This document shows, piece after piece, positions 10,410 to 20,868 of a DNA stretch of 24,134 nt (the stretch's first letter is position 1; every line of letters starts with the position of its first letter). This stretch comes from Bondarzewia mesenterica (Eukaryota > Basidiomycota > Agaricomycetes > Russulales > Bondarzewiaceae): contig SGPL01000503.1 in assembly GCA_004802705.1 (NCBI GenBank), positions 1 to 24,134 of the forward strand, read 5' to 3'. The position numbers and the translations under genes were made by a program. The notes beneath the pieces are model-generated. The model had not been told where the DNA came from and did no database searches. It saw only the letters and a program-made list of their open reading frames with translations.

Positions 10410-13400
10410 CGGTGGTTGTCGCATATACATAGGCTGTTAGGCTGTTCAATAAGGTTGGTCTTTCGTTCCTGGGCATCATCGAACGCGTTGACACAGAATT
10501 TTTTTAGGTGGTCATTGCATGCTTTGCCTAGAAGGGTTTCGTGGTGCTCGGACTGCTGTCGCAGTCTGAGACTAGCTGGACATATAAAATTGTCTGTCAA
10601 GGGCTCGCACGTTTTAGAGCCTGTTCACGTTAGAGCCTGTTCACGTAGGGCTGTGGTGCGTTGTCTCTGTGTTCACGTATAGTACCTTGTATAATCCTTC
10701 GGAGCCTTGTCGACAATGACATCTACTATGTACGCCCTGCCACTTTCATCTTTTCTACTCTTCGGAGCAATCTTGATGCACACAGAAGGGGAAACTGTTT
10801 GGTGACATCGATTCAAATTCCCTCTGTTGCCGCGCGCATTGGTTGGACGACCTCACTGTCGGCTATATATTTTGGTACAACTCAGCTACGCTTTTTTTTA
10901 GGGTGGTCGCTCAGGATCATGATATGATGCCTTCTCCCCCAGCCTGAATCATAGGCTGAAAAGATATCTCGATGTCATGATTTATTGGCATCAGATAGTC
11001 AGACCGTAAGTCCCTGTTAGATCTATCGCAGCACGGCAAACCGTGAAAACGGGATCGAATTGGCTGACGACCGGTGAAAATGACCCAGTGTAACGGATGT
11101 GCATCATATACGGTAGCATACGCAACAGCGCGCTCGGACTTCGGGAGTCGGATCGCTCGACCCACTCCAAAATCCGCAGCGTACATACGGGGAAGGACCT
11201 GGAAGTGCGGACGGGACAGGTGTCGTTACCGTAGGCAATACCCTCCGAATTTGAATTTGAACGAGTTGGGCCAATTGAAAGGTCGCCGGACGGGGAGTTG
11301 ATGGATGAGCGGTGAGATTGAGAGGTAACGTTATGGACTAACATATCATCCAGGTACTTATGTACTTTACTGGAACTGCGGCGGGAAGGGAAGGCCGGCG
11401 GGCTTGTCGTTGGGATGCGTAACGTCAGTCAGGGGACGTTGCGTAGAGCCGGTAGGCGTAAACCTGAGATTCGAAAGGGGAAATGTTCGACGTGGTTGAG
11501 CGCGAACGGCACGCGTTCTCGATGCGCGAAAGGACTGAAGCTTGAAGTTTACTGCACTGACTGATTGACGGATTCAATGACTGGACTTGCTCATGTGCGT
11601 GAGCGCTCGAACAGTACATACTTCTATCTAACTTCTATCGGATCACTGGGGATCGGAGAATTTGGCGGGAAAAAGTGAGGAGCGGTGGTGCGGTGTGGAC
11701 GTGGGAGGCCGCTCAACTCTCCGGGCTCGAGCTCGACGCGCAATTGTCGGTTGATGGCATTGCGCGCCGGTCAGGGACGTCGATGATGGATATCGAATAA
11801 CATTGATGAAATAAAGATGCTGATGGCTCAAGAGTGAACTCAGCGGTTCGACCGTGATCCGTGATTTTTTGGAAGTGATGCGTTTGCGATGTTTTCAGAT
11901 GTCTGAAGGGTGCGAGGAGGAAGGGACGGAGGAAGCGGGGGTTGGACAAGGCAAGGCGATGGTTAGGTCTGGGGCAGAGAGTCGATGCCAAGATGTTATA
12001 GGTGAGTTGGAAATGAGGGTTGTGAGACAAAGGATGGTCCTGTAGTGAGGAAAGAAGCCCCGCGTCGTTCTTGGAGCTGCTCATTGCCGTTCCCGCTGTT
12101 AGGTAGGCACTGGACGGACGACCGGAGCAGGGACGGCTCACTGCTCGTGGGCGCGGGGACATTCGACCTTCCCCTCCGCATAGTCTACGAGAATGGATGT
12201 CGGTCCACACCACGCACGCACCTGGAAGCAACGTCCGCTTCCACAACGCTCCAGCGAACTAAGTCGCGAGACCTTAATTTCGGACTCCTTGTCTAATACG
12301 TACACGTTCCAGGGGTGTGGGAGCGGGTAGGGCGGATCCGAGTGAGTATCGAAGTCGGGGGTCATGGATATCGAACGAGCAGGCGAGCGGGGACGAAGAG
12401 AAAAAAAGGAGCGGATTGAAGCAAAAGGTGGAGGATGACGCCGCGCTTGAGTCTTTTGAAATTCGTTTACTTTTAAATTTCCGATGCCTTTCAGTTTTTT
12501 GCCTCTGCTTTCCCTGCCGACGCAGACAGTGACAAGTCCGCACGCGCCGGTTTGGTCCGCGCGCTACCGCTCACCGGGTGACTTACTATGGATGGATGTC
12601 GTGGAGGCGGTGCTCAGGACGGGATAGAGAAGGTATTTTTTCGATGGAGACGTTCGAGGTTCTTAGAATGGCGGGAAGGCGTATGTCTGGAAGTCGATGG
12701 GACTTGGAGGAGCTCGGGGGTGCGTAGTTGCTCAGCGCTCGTTGATCATCCCGGGGGGGGGGGAGTTCGATCGTTGCGAGCTATGGAGGTAATAGGAAGG
12801 ATGTACGAAGGACTCACTGACTCATGACGCAACCATCGCCGAACAACGATAAGATCTAGTGCATAGTCAATATTCAATATTCAATACTAGGGCTGGCGCG
12901 GGCCCGTTCATACATAGCAAGCAATTGCAAGCCTGTCCGGTGTCACTTCAATGACGCACGGCTCACCCTGGGGCCTGTAAGTCCATATCGACATGACCGC
13001 AACGGCAACCCACAGACCATCTAATAGATAGATGATCGGGAGCCGAAGAACCCTCGTTGAGTGGTCGATGCCAGATGGGACGCGATGGGCATAGCGCGAC
13101 GCTCCGTGCCGTGTCCTGTAGTACGCTAGATAGTATACTTGTCGGAAACTCTCATACAACATGCATGAAAAGTATGGCCGAGCTGTAGGTTCGCACCGAG
13201 GAGCTATGTACGTCGACGAGCTCTGGATAGATGGTGGATATGAGGAGGTTGCGGTTGGGGACGTACTTGGTGAGTCATGCTATGACTGCTTGGCTGTAGT
13301 CTTGTCGACGTCGATGCTGGGCGCTGGGGGCCTTGTGGGGGGGCCATGGGGACGGAGGCGATTAGCATTACTACGACGTCGTCATGTATTCATGACCGTG

Positions 13401-14879
13401 ACCCGTCATGCAGTGTAGTATAGTGCTATAGCTAGGGTTCTAGGTTGTGAGTGTGCGTCGCAAGTTCCTTTATTCGAGTTTTTTTTTTTCTCCATCCCGA
13501 TTGTCTCGTTTCTTGTGCAGATTCCCTTTTCTTTGTTTTGCTCTTTTACGACTTCACACGAGCTTCACGACCATTCACGGCTTCCGACGACACATGTTCT
13601 CGCTTCCGCTACCTTTGTTCTTGATCTGTCCGTTAGGGCTGAATATCGTCCGCTTGTCGTGTTGTCCCCGCTTCTCTGTCATCACTATTCAGGGTTTGCG
13701 GTTTACGGTGAGCCCGATCGGTTTGTCCTTCTTCTCGAACTGGCATCCTTGAACTCAAAGAACGGTTTAAAAACCTTACAGCTGCTCCCAATCTCATCTC
13801 TCCTGAAAGCCCTGTCAAATCAATGAAGGGGGGATGAGGGGGACAGCATCCACCATCTTTTGAATGTTTATTCAGACTGAGATGGCTGAGGGGTTTCCCA
13901 AAACGTCCCGTCTCTAACACACCGGATGTACTGTACTGCACAGTGAGATGCCATGGTGACTATCATCAGCACAGATATTTCAACAAATATCACAGGTGTG
14001 AGTCGACTGAATCTGGAGCTTGATTGTCTATGGCCATATGTGTTTAAATTTGCGACGAGCGGGTTGAACCCGTTCGGCGACGACATTGCAGTGCATTGAT
14101 GCCCGTGGCACCCCTTCCTCTGCGATGTGAGTAGAAACCCGGGTGAGCTGTTGGTCTCCATTTATTGCTTTTTTGCGCACAAATGGTATATATATATATT
14201 TCTATCATTAGAGCCGTTGCGCAGACCTTGCGACGAGAATCAGTCCATACGTATGTACAGATGGAACTTCGGATTCCCTATTCAAAACCGCTGCACATTG
14301 TAAATGGGGAAGTTGGGAGAAGTAATCAATCGACTCCACAGGATGTTGCGGAACTACTGAACAGCTGCCAAGAGTGAGTGACGCACCGGGAAACTTCGTG
14401 TATAATCCCAGCGCCATGACGGTCATGATGGTGGAGCAGTGGGCGCCCTATTTGCTTGCTATGGCGTAGCGGTGAACACCGCGTTTCAGCGGGAATGTCT
14501 AGAAGCTGTGATGGAAGAGAAAGTCGACGGCGGAGGTGCTGCTGGGCTAAAATAAATCCTCAGCAGCGCAAGCACTGATCTCGGAGTTGCTGAGAGATGC
14601 TGCTGAAATCGGACCGTTAAGATCCCTTCTTGTTTATCCCCTCGAAGTTTCAAGCTTGCTTCCCTGAAGCTAATGTGCTTTCGGGCTACTCGGACCACAG
14701 GCTGTTTCTCAATCCATTGTATGGTCATTGATCAATGTTGCTTTTTGTACGCTTTGAATACATATGACTAAGCATCGTAGTAACCCTACTAGACTATGAC
14801 TCGGACCTGTAGCACACAGCTGTGCTAAGTCTAAGGCCCAGTTCGGGAACCCTTTGGCGATGCGCCGGTTTGGCTTGAC
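10410..14879. other. 4.5-kb interval without recognisable gene
   Basis: Both strands carry only frames of 60-177 codons with biased, low-complexity products, for example the 177-codon minus-strand frame 11713-12246 and overlapping frames at 13447-13826 over a pyrimidine-rich stretch. No family pattern and no consistent splice-joined reading was found. Noted within: an 11-G run at 12753-12763, a short TA repeat near 14189, AATATTC repeated near 12870, and CAGCAGC/GCTGCTG arms near 14560-14605. The 3' end of the YTP1-like gene should lie in the first few hundred bases. Confidence 0.45.
10614..10645. repeat. 16-bp perfect tandem duplication
   Basis: TTAGAGCCTGTTCACG occurs twice in direct succession (10614-10629 and 10630-10645). 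A further TGTTCACGTA occurs about 25 bases on. It lies 0.2 kb after the YTP1-like stop codon. No function is implied. Confidence 0.8.
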
Positions 14880-14880
14880 T

Positions 14881-15045
14881 AGTTATTCTAGGGTGGTGCG
14901 AGGTACGAACACAACCATAGAATAGGGTCTATGGGCCGCCAGCAGACTCGATCCTCGCTCCTTTCTGAGCGTCCACCCTTGTGTCCGCTGGCATCGCCTC
15001 ACCTAGCGTACGAGGCTCTCCTCCTCTCTTTGCTCGAATCTTTGC
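14881..15045 (+). repeat. Ngaro split direct repeat A1
   Basis: These 165 bases match 20417-20581 at the same length with about five substitutions that I can see, all transitions. The match starts at AGTTATTCTAGGG and stops at CTTTGC. It contains the left-end inverted repeat and probably the promoter of the element. Confidence 0.9.
14884..14924. repeat. Inverted repeat at the left element end (A1)
   Basis: TATTCTA at 14884 faces TAGAATA at 14918. Extended to 14 bases (TATTCTAGGGTGGT against TATTCTATGGTTGT) 12 of 14 positions agree, around a 13-nt spacer. The arrangement recalls recombinase half-sites around a core. That role is inference. Confidence 0.6.
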
Positions 15046-15166
15046 TTTCTCTCGTTATTCAATCAATCTTGCTTTCATTTTCACTCTCGTTATTTAAAAC
15101 GCTTGCTATTTGAACCCGCTCCCTCAAGAGTTTAGACAAACACAGACCAGTTTCTCCCAGCACCTC

Positions 15167-16781
15167 ATGCCTAGACTACTTACAGACCCCCACCTCCAGC
15201 AGTGCCCTTCATACCAGGACCCGGAGTACGAGGAGTTCATCATAGATGCAACACGCGTAGGTGAATCCCCCGAAGATGTCATCGCACGCCTCGCCCAAGC
15301 GTGGAACACCCACAACACTCGGCTGAAGGAAGCCTGGGATCTGCAGGTTCAGGAGGATGGAGAAGCGGCCGCCGCTGAAGAACAGGCTCGCAAGGAGGAA
15401 GAGGCTTTGGCCGCTATCGAGGCCAAGAAAGTCGCTGCCGCTGAGAAGGCCGAAGCCGACAAGAAAAAACCGCACTTACTGGAATGGAGCAAAACGGCGT
15501 CCATCGAGAGCAGCGTCCGACCGCGCCCCTCCGCCTTCGCCATCCACAAGCTCAAGTCATTCGAGTACATCGAACTGTGGTACTTCACCCCCGAAGGCTG
15601 CTGAGACGCCGCCTCGTCAGGAATATCCGTATCAGATGAAAGCTACGCCATCACCAGCATCGGTTCAGGCCTCCAACTCCGACCGACGGTCGCCCACAGC
15701 CCTTCCAAGAAGGTCATCAAGGACGCAGACCTCACCTGGATACAATTCGACATTGCCAAGATAGCCTACATGCGAGAACTCGACAAGTGTGGCTGGGACA
15801 AAGAAACAATTACCTCCATGGCCAACTTCTTCTACGACGTGCAAAACAACCCCTTACTAGAAGAAGAGTATGGGATCCCCACCCTTTTGCGATACCAGGC
15901 GAGTACCCGAAAGCGCTGGCACGAAAGGCTGAAGGAAGGCACCAGTTTCAACATCAGCATCTTCAACGAAGACCTCCTCCAGCGCATCGCCACGGAGATC
16001 ATTCGACAAGACATGCTAAACTCATGTAAGTCTTTCCACCCTTACCTCGCACCAACTAGCTCGCTCACTGTTTATCCAATCTTTCTTTTCCCTACCTACC
16101 GTTCCTTCATCCCCTCCCTGCACCGGCATTGCATTCCTGTCGCAACGCGATTTCACCGCACGCCTTTCCCTTCTGCCAATTGACTACCACGTCGGGCACC
16201 ATCGCTGGACACCGGCATGCACACCTACCTTCCGTCACCACATCCCGTGCTGCACACCTATCCCGCACAGCGCACAGTGCCTACCACGCACTCGCAGACA
16301 CAAGGAGCTCCGATCAAAGCAGATCAGTCTCGAGCCACAGCAGCAAGCTGAAGCGCAGCTGGCAAGCGACCCCCGACGACCGCAACATCAGGCGCCAGCT
16401 CTCCCCCCCTTGCAATTCTCCTCACACGAGGGCGTGGCTGCACCAGCGGATGCGCACTGCCCCGAAGCGAGGTGTAGGCGCTGGAGTTTTCGAGCCAACT
16501 CGAACCCCAGCACCCCGATCACTTGCGCAATCTGTTTGGGCCACCAGCTCCCCACCGAAGTCTCCAAGTGCAACGCCGGAAAGCTCTGGAGTGGAGGCGC
16601 ATCACGGTGCCGTCGTAACCCAAGGGGCCGTATCGTCAACCCCGAAGGCCTTGAAATCTGCATCGATTGGCAACGCACCAATGGATGTCATTCCCTCATC
16701 CACAACCACAAGCACGAATGCTCTGGATGTGGTAGCCCCGCTCACAGAGTGCACCATTGCCCTCTCGCTCAGATGGGCTAA
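15167..16781 (+). pseudogene. Ngaro gag-like ORF with C-terminal Cys/His finger
   Basis: From the ATG at 15167 the frame gives an acidic N-terminus, an Ala/Glu/Lys-rich coiled-coil-like stretch (about residues 65-105), then FEYIELWYFTPEGC. A TGA at 15602 interrupts it; the same frame continues DAASSGISVSDESYA and DLTWIQFDIAKIAYMREL through to IRQDMLNS at about 16025, where a GTAAGT donor (16026) suggests an intron. After an unclear join the text moves to another frame and ends with CAICLGHQ and ICIDWQRTNGC...CSGCGSPAHRVHHC, a zinc-finger-like region, stopping at 16779. This layout is typical of agaricomycete Ngaro gag proteins, which are thought to bind the element RNA. The TGA could come from CGA by one C-to-T change. 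Confidence 0.7.
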
Positions 16782-18663
16782 TCCTTTAACCCCTTACCAC
16801 GCGGAGGCGTGGAGGCAAGCCCTGAGTGCCGCCAGCCTCCTCGCAAAATACCCTTCAGTGTACAGTGGCCTCACTTCCGGTTTCGACATAGGCATCCCAT
16901 GCATTTCCCAAATGCACGCCCCCTTTAATTCCCCCACTCTCCATACATACCAAGAGGTCTTTTCATCCATCATTTACAACGAGTTTGCACGCAGTCGATA
17001 TCTCGGCCCCTTTTTGCAAAGCGAGCTACAGCTTTTAATTGGCCCCTTCCAGTCCTCCCCTTTATCCCTCGTACCTAAGCCTCATAAACTAAACTCCTTT
17101 TGTCTCGTACAGAACTATTCTTACCCCCACATTCCTTCACCTAGTTATTCCTCCATTAACTCCCATATCAATTCCGACAATTATCCATGTACGTGGGGAA
17201 CGTTCACCGCAATCGCATTAACCATAGCAAGGCTCCCGCCGGGCTCACAAGCTGCTGTCAGAGACGTATCCAAAGCATACCAAACCATGCCATTGCACTC
17301 GTCGCAGTGGCCGGGGACCGTAGTACGGCTGCACGAGGCCGATTCCTTCGCCATAGACACCTGCACCTGTTTCGGCGTAGCCTCCAACGCCGGAGTGTAC
17401 GGACACATTGATGATGCAGCCATTGACATCTTTCGCTCTAAAGGTTTGGGACCCGTTTCCAAATGGGTAGACGATCACGTCTTTTTTAGGATACTGTGAG
17501 CACATATAGAAGCCTACAATGCATTGCGACAACAATGGAAGCAGCGCATCGCTCAGCGCGGTGGCCAACATCACTCCGGGGGACGGTTATGGTATGGGGG
17601 TGACGTGCTCCCCGACGGCCGCATAGAAGAGTTTGATGAAGACATGGTCTTTCCCATCCAAGACCTGTCCAGTACATCACCCCGTTCGGGGGAAGATGCC
17701 ATTTTCTCGTGCAATTTAGAGGACATCGACAAATTTTCAGTTGCGTTAGGAATTCCCTGGCAAAAGAACAAAGAAATTCCCTTTGCTAATGAGTTCCCGT
17801 TCACCGGTTTCGTGTGGAACATCAGAAACCTCACTGTCGCGCTCGCACCGGGGAAGAGAATAAAATACTTAGAAGCAATTTCAAGCTAGAATCAATCCCG
17901 AACGCACACTCTGCGAGACGTGCAGAAGCTCTATGGAAAGCTGATGCACGCCTGCCTCATTTTTCCCGCAGGGCGTGCTTATCTAACAGGCCTCGAGGCC
18001 ATGCTGACAATCTTTCATGACTCTCCTTTTAAGCCGCGCTCTCCCCCTCGCTCAACGCCATCTGAACTCATCTGGTGGCGCCGCATTTTAGAATGCGAGG
18101 ACCTGGTCAGGCAAATCCCAGGCCCAGTCGCAGTCGCAAACCCCCAAGCCTTCTCGGATGCAAGCTCGGGAGTGGGGATTGGCGTTTGGATCGCGGGACG
18201 TTGGCGCGCTTGGAAACTTAAGCCTGGTTGGAAGGCAGACGATAGAGACATTGGATGGGCAGAGGCTATCAGCTTCAAATTCGTCATACACATCCTCCTC
18301 GCCCAACCCAACCATTCCAACCTTCACAGACACCTTAAAGTCTCTGGAGACAACAAGGGTGTTGTCGAGGGCTGGTGGAACGGGCGCAGCCGAAACCGAC
18401 AGGTCAACATCGTATTTCGACGAATCCATGAACTACTCGAGACCCACAGCACTACTGTATATTCAGAATACGTCGTCAGCGCCCAAAACCCAGCAGACGA
18501 TCCCTCGCGAGGTAGATTCAGACCCGCTCACCTCCTTCTCCCCCCAATACCAATCCCTGCTGAACTTCAGAACCTCGTTGGCGATTTTGACGTCTCATCT
18601 CGATCCCCTCCTGAGCCCAATCCTCTCGGTCCCCCGTCCTTCGTGCCTGCAAAGCCAGAATGA
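16681..18663 (+). pseudogene. Ngaro reverse transcriptase and RNase H, two in-frame stops
   Basis: An ATG at 16681 overlaps the end of gag in another frame; strong family text begins at WANPLTPYHAEAW. Reverse-transcriptase landmarks: SPLSLVPKPHK, NSHINSDNYPCTWGTF, PPGSQAAVRDVSKAYQTMPL, CTCFGVASNAGVYGH and the active-site box KWVDDH at 17461-17478. A TGA at 17497 and a TAG at 17887 interrupt one continuous frame. RNase H follows with its acidic residues in place: Asp in SDAS (18157), Glu in WAEA (18262), Asp in SGDNKG and Asp in PADDPSRG. The domain would copy element RNA and remove the RNA strand. The surviving active sites and single-base stops point to fairly recent inactivation. Confidence 0.85.
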
Positions 18664-18691
18664 TCACGTCAGCACGCAGAATCCGTCCGCC

Positions 18692-19997
18692 ATGCCTTTA
18701 AACACGAACAGCAGCAGGCGGAAGCACCCTCAAGCTGCCTCAACTAAGGCCATAAGGACGTGCTTTGACGTGCCCATCACCCCTTCGCCCTCCCTCCCCT
18801 TCACCATACGTTCTTTCCCCTCAGGGCTAAACCCAGCGTCCTCTCCACTGCACCCACTCTGTCTCGCCCGCGATCGCTTAAAGCTGTGGCGACCCGCAAA
18901 GACTCCGCGTGCCCTAGACTCCCCCCTCTCCGAGGCAGACTCACAACGCATCGAGGAGGTCATGGGCCACAGATGGAAGATGAGCACCCTAGAGACCTAT
19001 GGCTCTGGCCTGCTCGTCTTTCACGTCATCTGTGACCGCAAAGGGATCAGCGAGGACCAGTGCGCGCCAGCGCATCCAGACCTGCTACTCGCGTTCCTGG
19101 CAACATTATCAGGTTCGCGAGGATTGTTTTTCTCTCGCATGCACCGCCCTCATCTCATCTAACCCTCACCTTTTTAGGCTCTTATTCGGCTAGCACCCTC
19201 AGTAACTATTTATCCGGTGTACGTGCCTGGCACCTATTACATGGCCTCTCTTGGCTAGTGAACGCAGACTCTACCACGATCTTGATGCACTCAGCAGCAG
19301 TGCTAGCTCCTCCGAGCTCCAAGCGCAAGCCGAGAAGCCCCTACACGACTGACTTCCTAGTGAACATGCGCCAGCAGTTGAACCTCTCGCTCCCACTCGA
19401 TGCCGCCGTGTGGGCATGCACTACCTCCTTATTCTACGGAGTTGCCAGAACAGGAGAGCTAACTACATCCAACCTTTCCTCCTTCCTCCCTTTCACTCAC
19501 GTCACTCGTGTCCACGTGTCCTCCAAAGTGGACCGCAACAACGGGCCGTCACCATCATCTTCATCTCCATAACAAAGGCAGCCCCGCAGGGTGAAGATAT
19601 CTTCTGGGCAAAACAAGACGGCGAGTCAGACCCAGAATCCACCCTGCTAAACCACCTAGAAGTCAACAACCCGGGGCCCGATGAGCATCTTTTTGCTCAC
19701 ACCATCAGGGGCACCAGGCGCCCACTCACGTGCAGCAACTTCATCAAGCGGATCAACGAGGCCGTGAGAGCGGGGGGATAGGACGCACTCCAGTGCCATG
19801 GCTTCCGCATCGGTGGAACGTTAGAGTACCTCCTGCGCAACGTCCCGTTCGACGTCGTCAAGTCGAAAGGACATTGGGCAAGCGACACATTCACGCTATA
19901 CTTGCGCCGTCATGCAGAGATCATGGCCCCTTGGATGCAAGCCAACCCCGAACTGCATGGAGCTTTCATCAGGTATGCCATGCCGCACATCAGATGA
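18692..19997 (+). pseudogene. Ngaro tyrosine recombinase, broken by one frameshift and one stop
   Basis: The ATG at 18692 begins a basic N-terminus; the SAM-like core-binding part reads GHRWKMSTLETYGSGLL. An intron at 19113-19177 joins LATLSG to SYSASTLSNYLSGVRAWH. The catalytic domain keeps Arg in GVARTGEL (19447), His and Arg in CHGFRIGG (19797 and 19806), the GHW motif, and the Tyr in LYLRRH (19899). It is disrupted by a frame change near 19520-19550 and a TAG at 19779, just before the HxxR motif, and ends with TGA at 19995. The enzyme would integrate the circular DNA intermediate in place of a DDE integrase. The small intron is a feature of fungal copies. Confidence 0.85.
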
Positions 19998-20078
19998 GGC
20001 TTCAGCGCTCTCCTAGGAACTTGGGGTCCGCTCAGCTGCAACCGGTGCGTCGAGGCCTCCCCTCCTATCCATCTTGGG

Positions 20079-20416
20079 TACTGCGGCTTGCTGACCGGCC
20101 CCCTTTTCGCATTCCTCTAGGATTCACTGACCTGCGTTGGGAAGCCTGGGGTTTTGTTCATCCCCCTGGGCTTTCGCCCGTCCTTGCTCATCGTCGCTCA
20201 CATTTCTTTGTAATCCCACACTCTTTCGCACTGCATGTATTTACTTCACTCTTCCCCGCGCCTTTCCATTCATCATGTTATCGTTTGCTCATCTCAATAC
20301 ATTGTGTCTCGTTTGCGTCCTTGAGAAACTCAGCGTAGCGTGAACTCGCTGAATAAAACAGTGAGCCGCGTGCCGGCATCTCTGCGAGATCCTCGGAAGC
20401 AAGCGAGGCCATAGAT
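20079..20416 (+). repeat. Ngaro split direct repeat B1
   Basis: About 338 bases match 21794-22130. Shared landmarks are GCGGCTTGCTGACCGGCC at the start, the CATCCCCCTGGGCTTTCGCC block, GAGAAACTCAGC, the AATAAA hairpin, and GAGGCCATAGAT at the end. It directly abuts A2 with no extra base. Confidence 0.9.
20345..20365 (+). terminator. Hairpin with AATAAA loop in B1
   Basis: CTCGCTG, loop AATAAAA, CAGTGAG: a 7-bp stem with one G-U pair holding a perfect polyadenylation signal in the loop. The B2 copy has a perfect stem. It lies about 350 bases after the recombinase stop and is a good candidate 3'-end signal for the element transcript. The signal is seen; its use is inferred. Confidence 0.55.
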
Positions 20417-20581
20417 AGTTATTCTAGGGTGGTGTGAGGTATGAACACAACCATAGAATAGGGTCTATGGGCCGCCAGCAGGCTCGATCCTCGCTCCTTT
20501 CTGAGCGTCCACCCTTGTGTCCGCTGGCATCGCCTCACCTAGCATATGAGGCTCTCCTCCTCTCTTTGCTCGAATCTTTGC
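20417..20581 (+). repeat. Ngaro split direct repeat A2
   Basis: This is the same length as A1 (165 bases). Four of the five differences that I can see are CpG in A1 and TpG or CpA here (for example GTGCGAGG against GTGTGAGG, and CGTACGAGG against CATATGAGG). The left-end inverted repeat is kept at 20420-20460. Confidence 0.9.
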
Positions 20582-20868
20582 ACCCACCCAGCACCGCCCA
20601 CTCATCGCAATCCTTCCACGCTCATGTGGCCTACCATGCCACACATCACAAAGTCCACATGGGAAGCAACCGCGCTAAATCTTCAAGCGTATAACGTTAT
20701 TCTAACTGACCACATTCCATCAAAATTTTTCACAAACATCTCATATCACCGTAATGTCTTTCTTTGACCCCGAACACCGCACCATTCCTTTAAAAATACC
20801 CAATCGTCCGTCCCGTCCTTCGCATCCTTCAATCGCCACCAGTTACCATCACTCTCAATCGCCCAACA

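Larger units (their letters stand above)
14881..20416 (+). mobile_element. Ngaro-type tyrosine-recombinase retrotransposon (autonomous-type copy, decayed)
   Basis: The order is gag, reverse transcriptase with RNase H, then tyrosine recombinase, with no integrase or protease. It is bounded by terminal repeats that match the split-direct-repeat scheme of Ngaro elements (A1 at 14881-15045, B1 at 20079-20416, directly followed by a second A copy). DIRS elements have inverted termini, which are not seen here. No obvious target-site duplication exists, as expected when a recombinase inserts a circular intermediate. Every main ORF carries at least one stop or frameshift, so this copy is not autonomous as it stands. 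Confidence 0.85.

Noticed and set aside
11713..12246. 177-codon minus-strand frame
   Set aside because: The product has biased composition (Ser, Arg, Pro, His) with no domain, no splice-joined extension and no orthologue pattern that I recognise; it fits a chance frame.
13447..13826. Overlapping plus-strand frames with Phe/Leu/Ser-rich products
   Set aside because: They arise from a pyrimidine-rich stretch, and two frames are open at once, which argues against real coding.
15357..15764. 135-codon frame inside gag
   Set aside because: The Arg/Pro/Ser-rich product is in the wrong frame; the gag frame with family text runs through the same DNA.
18158..18691. Upstream part of the recombinase-frame ORF
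   Set aside because: It overlaps the RNase H domain in another frame; family text for the recombinase starts only after about 18692.
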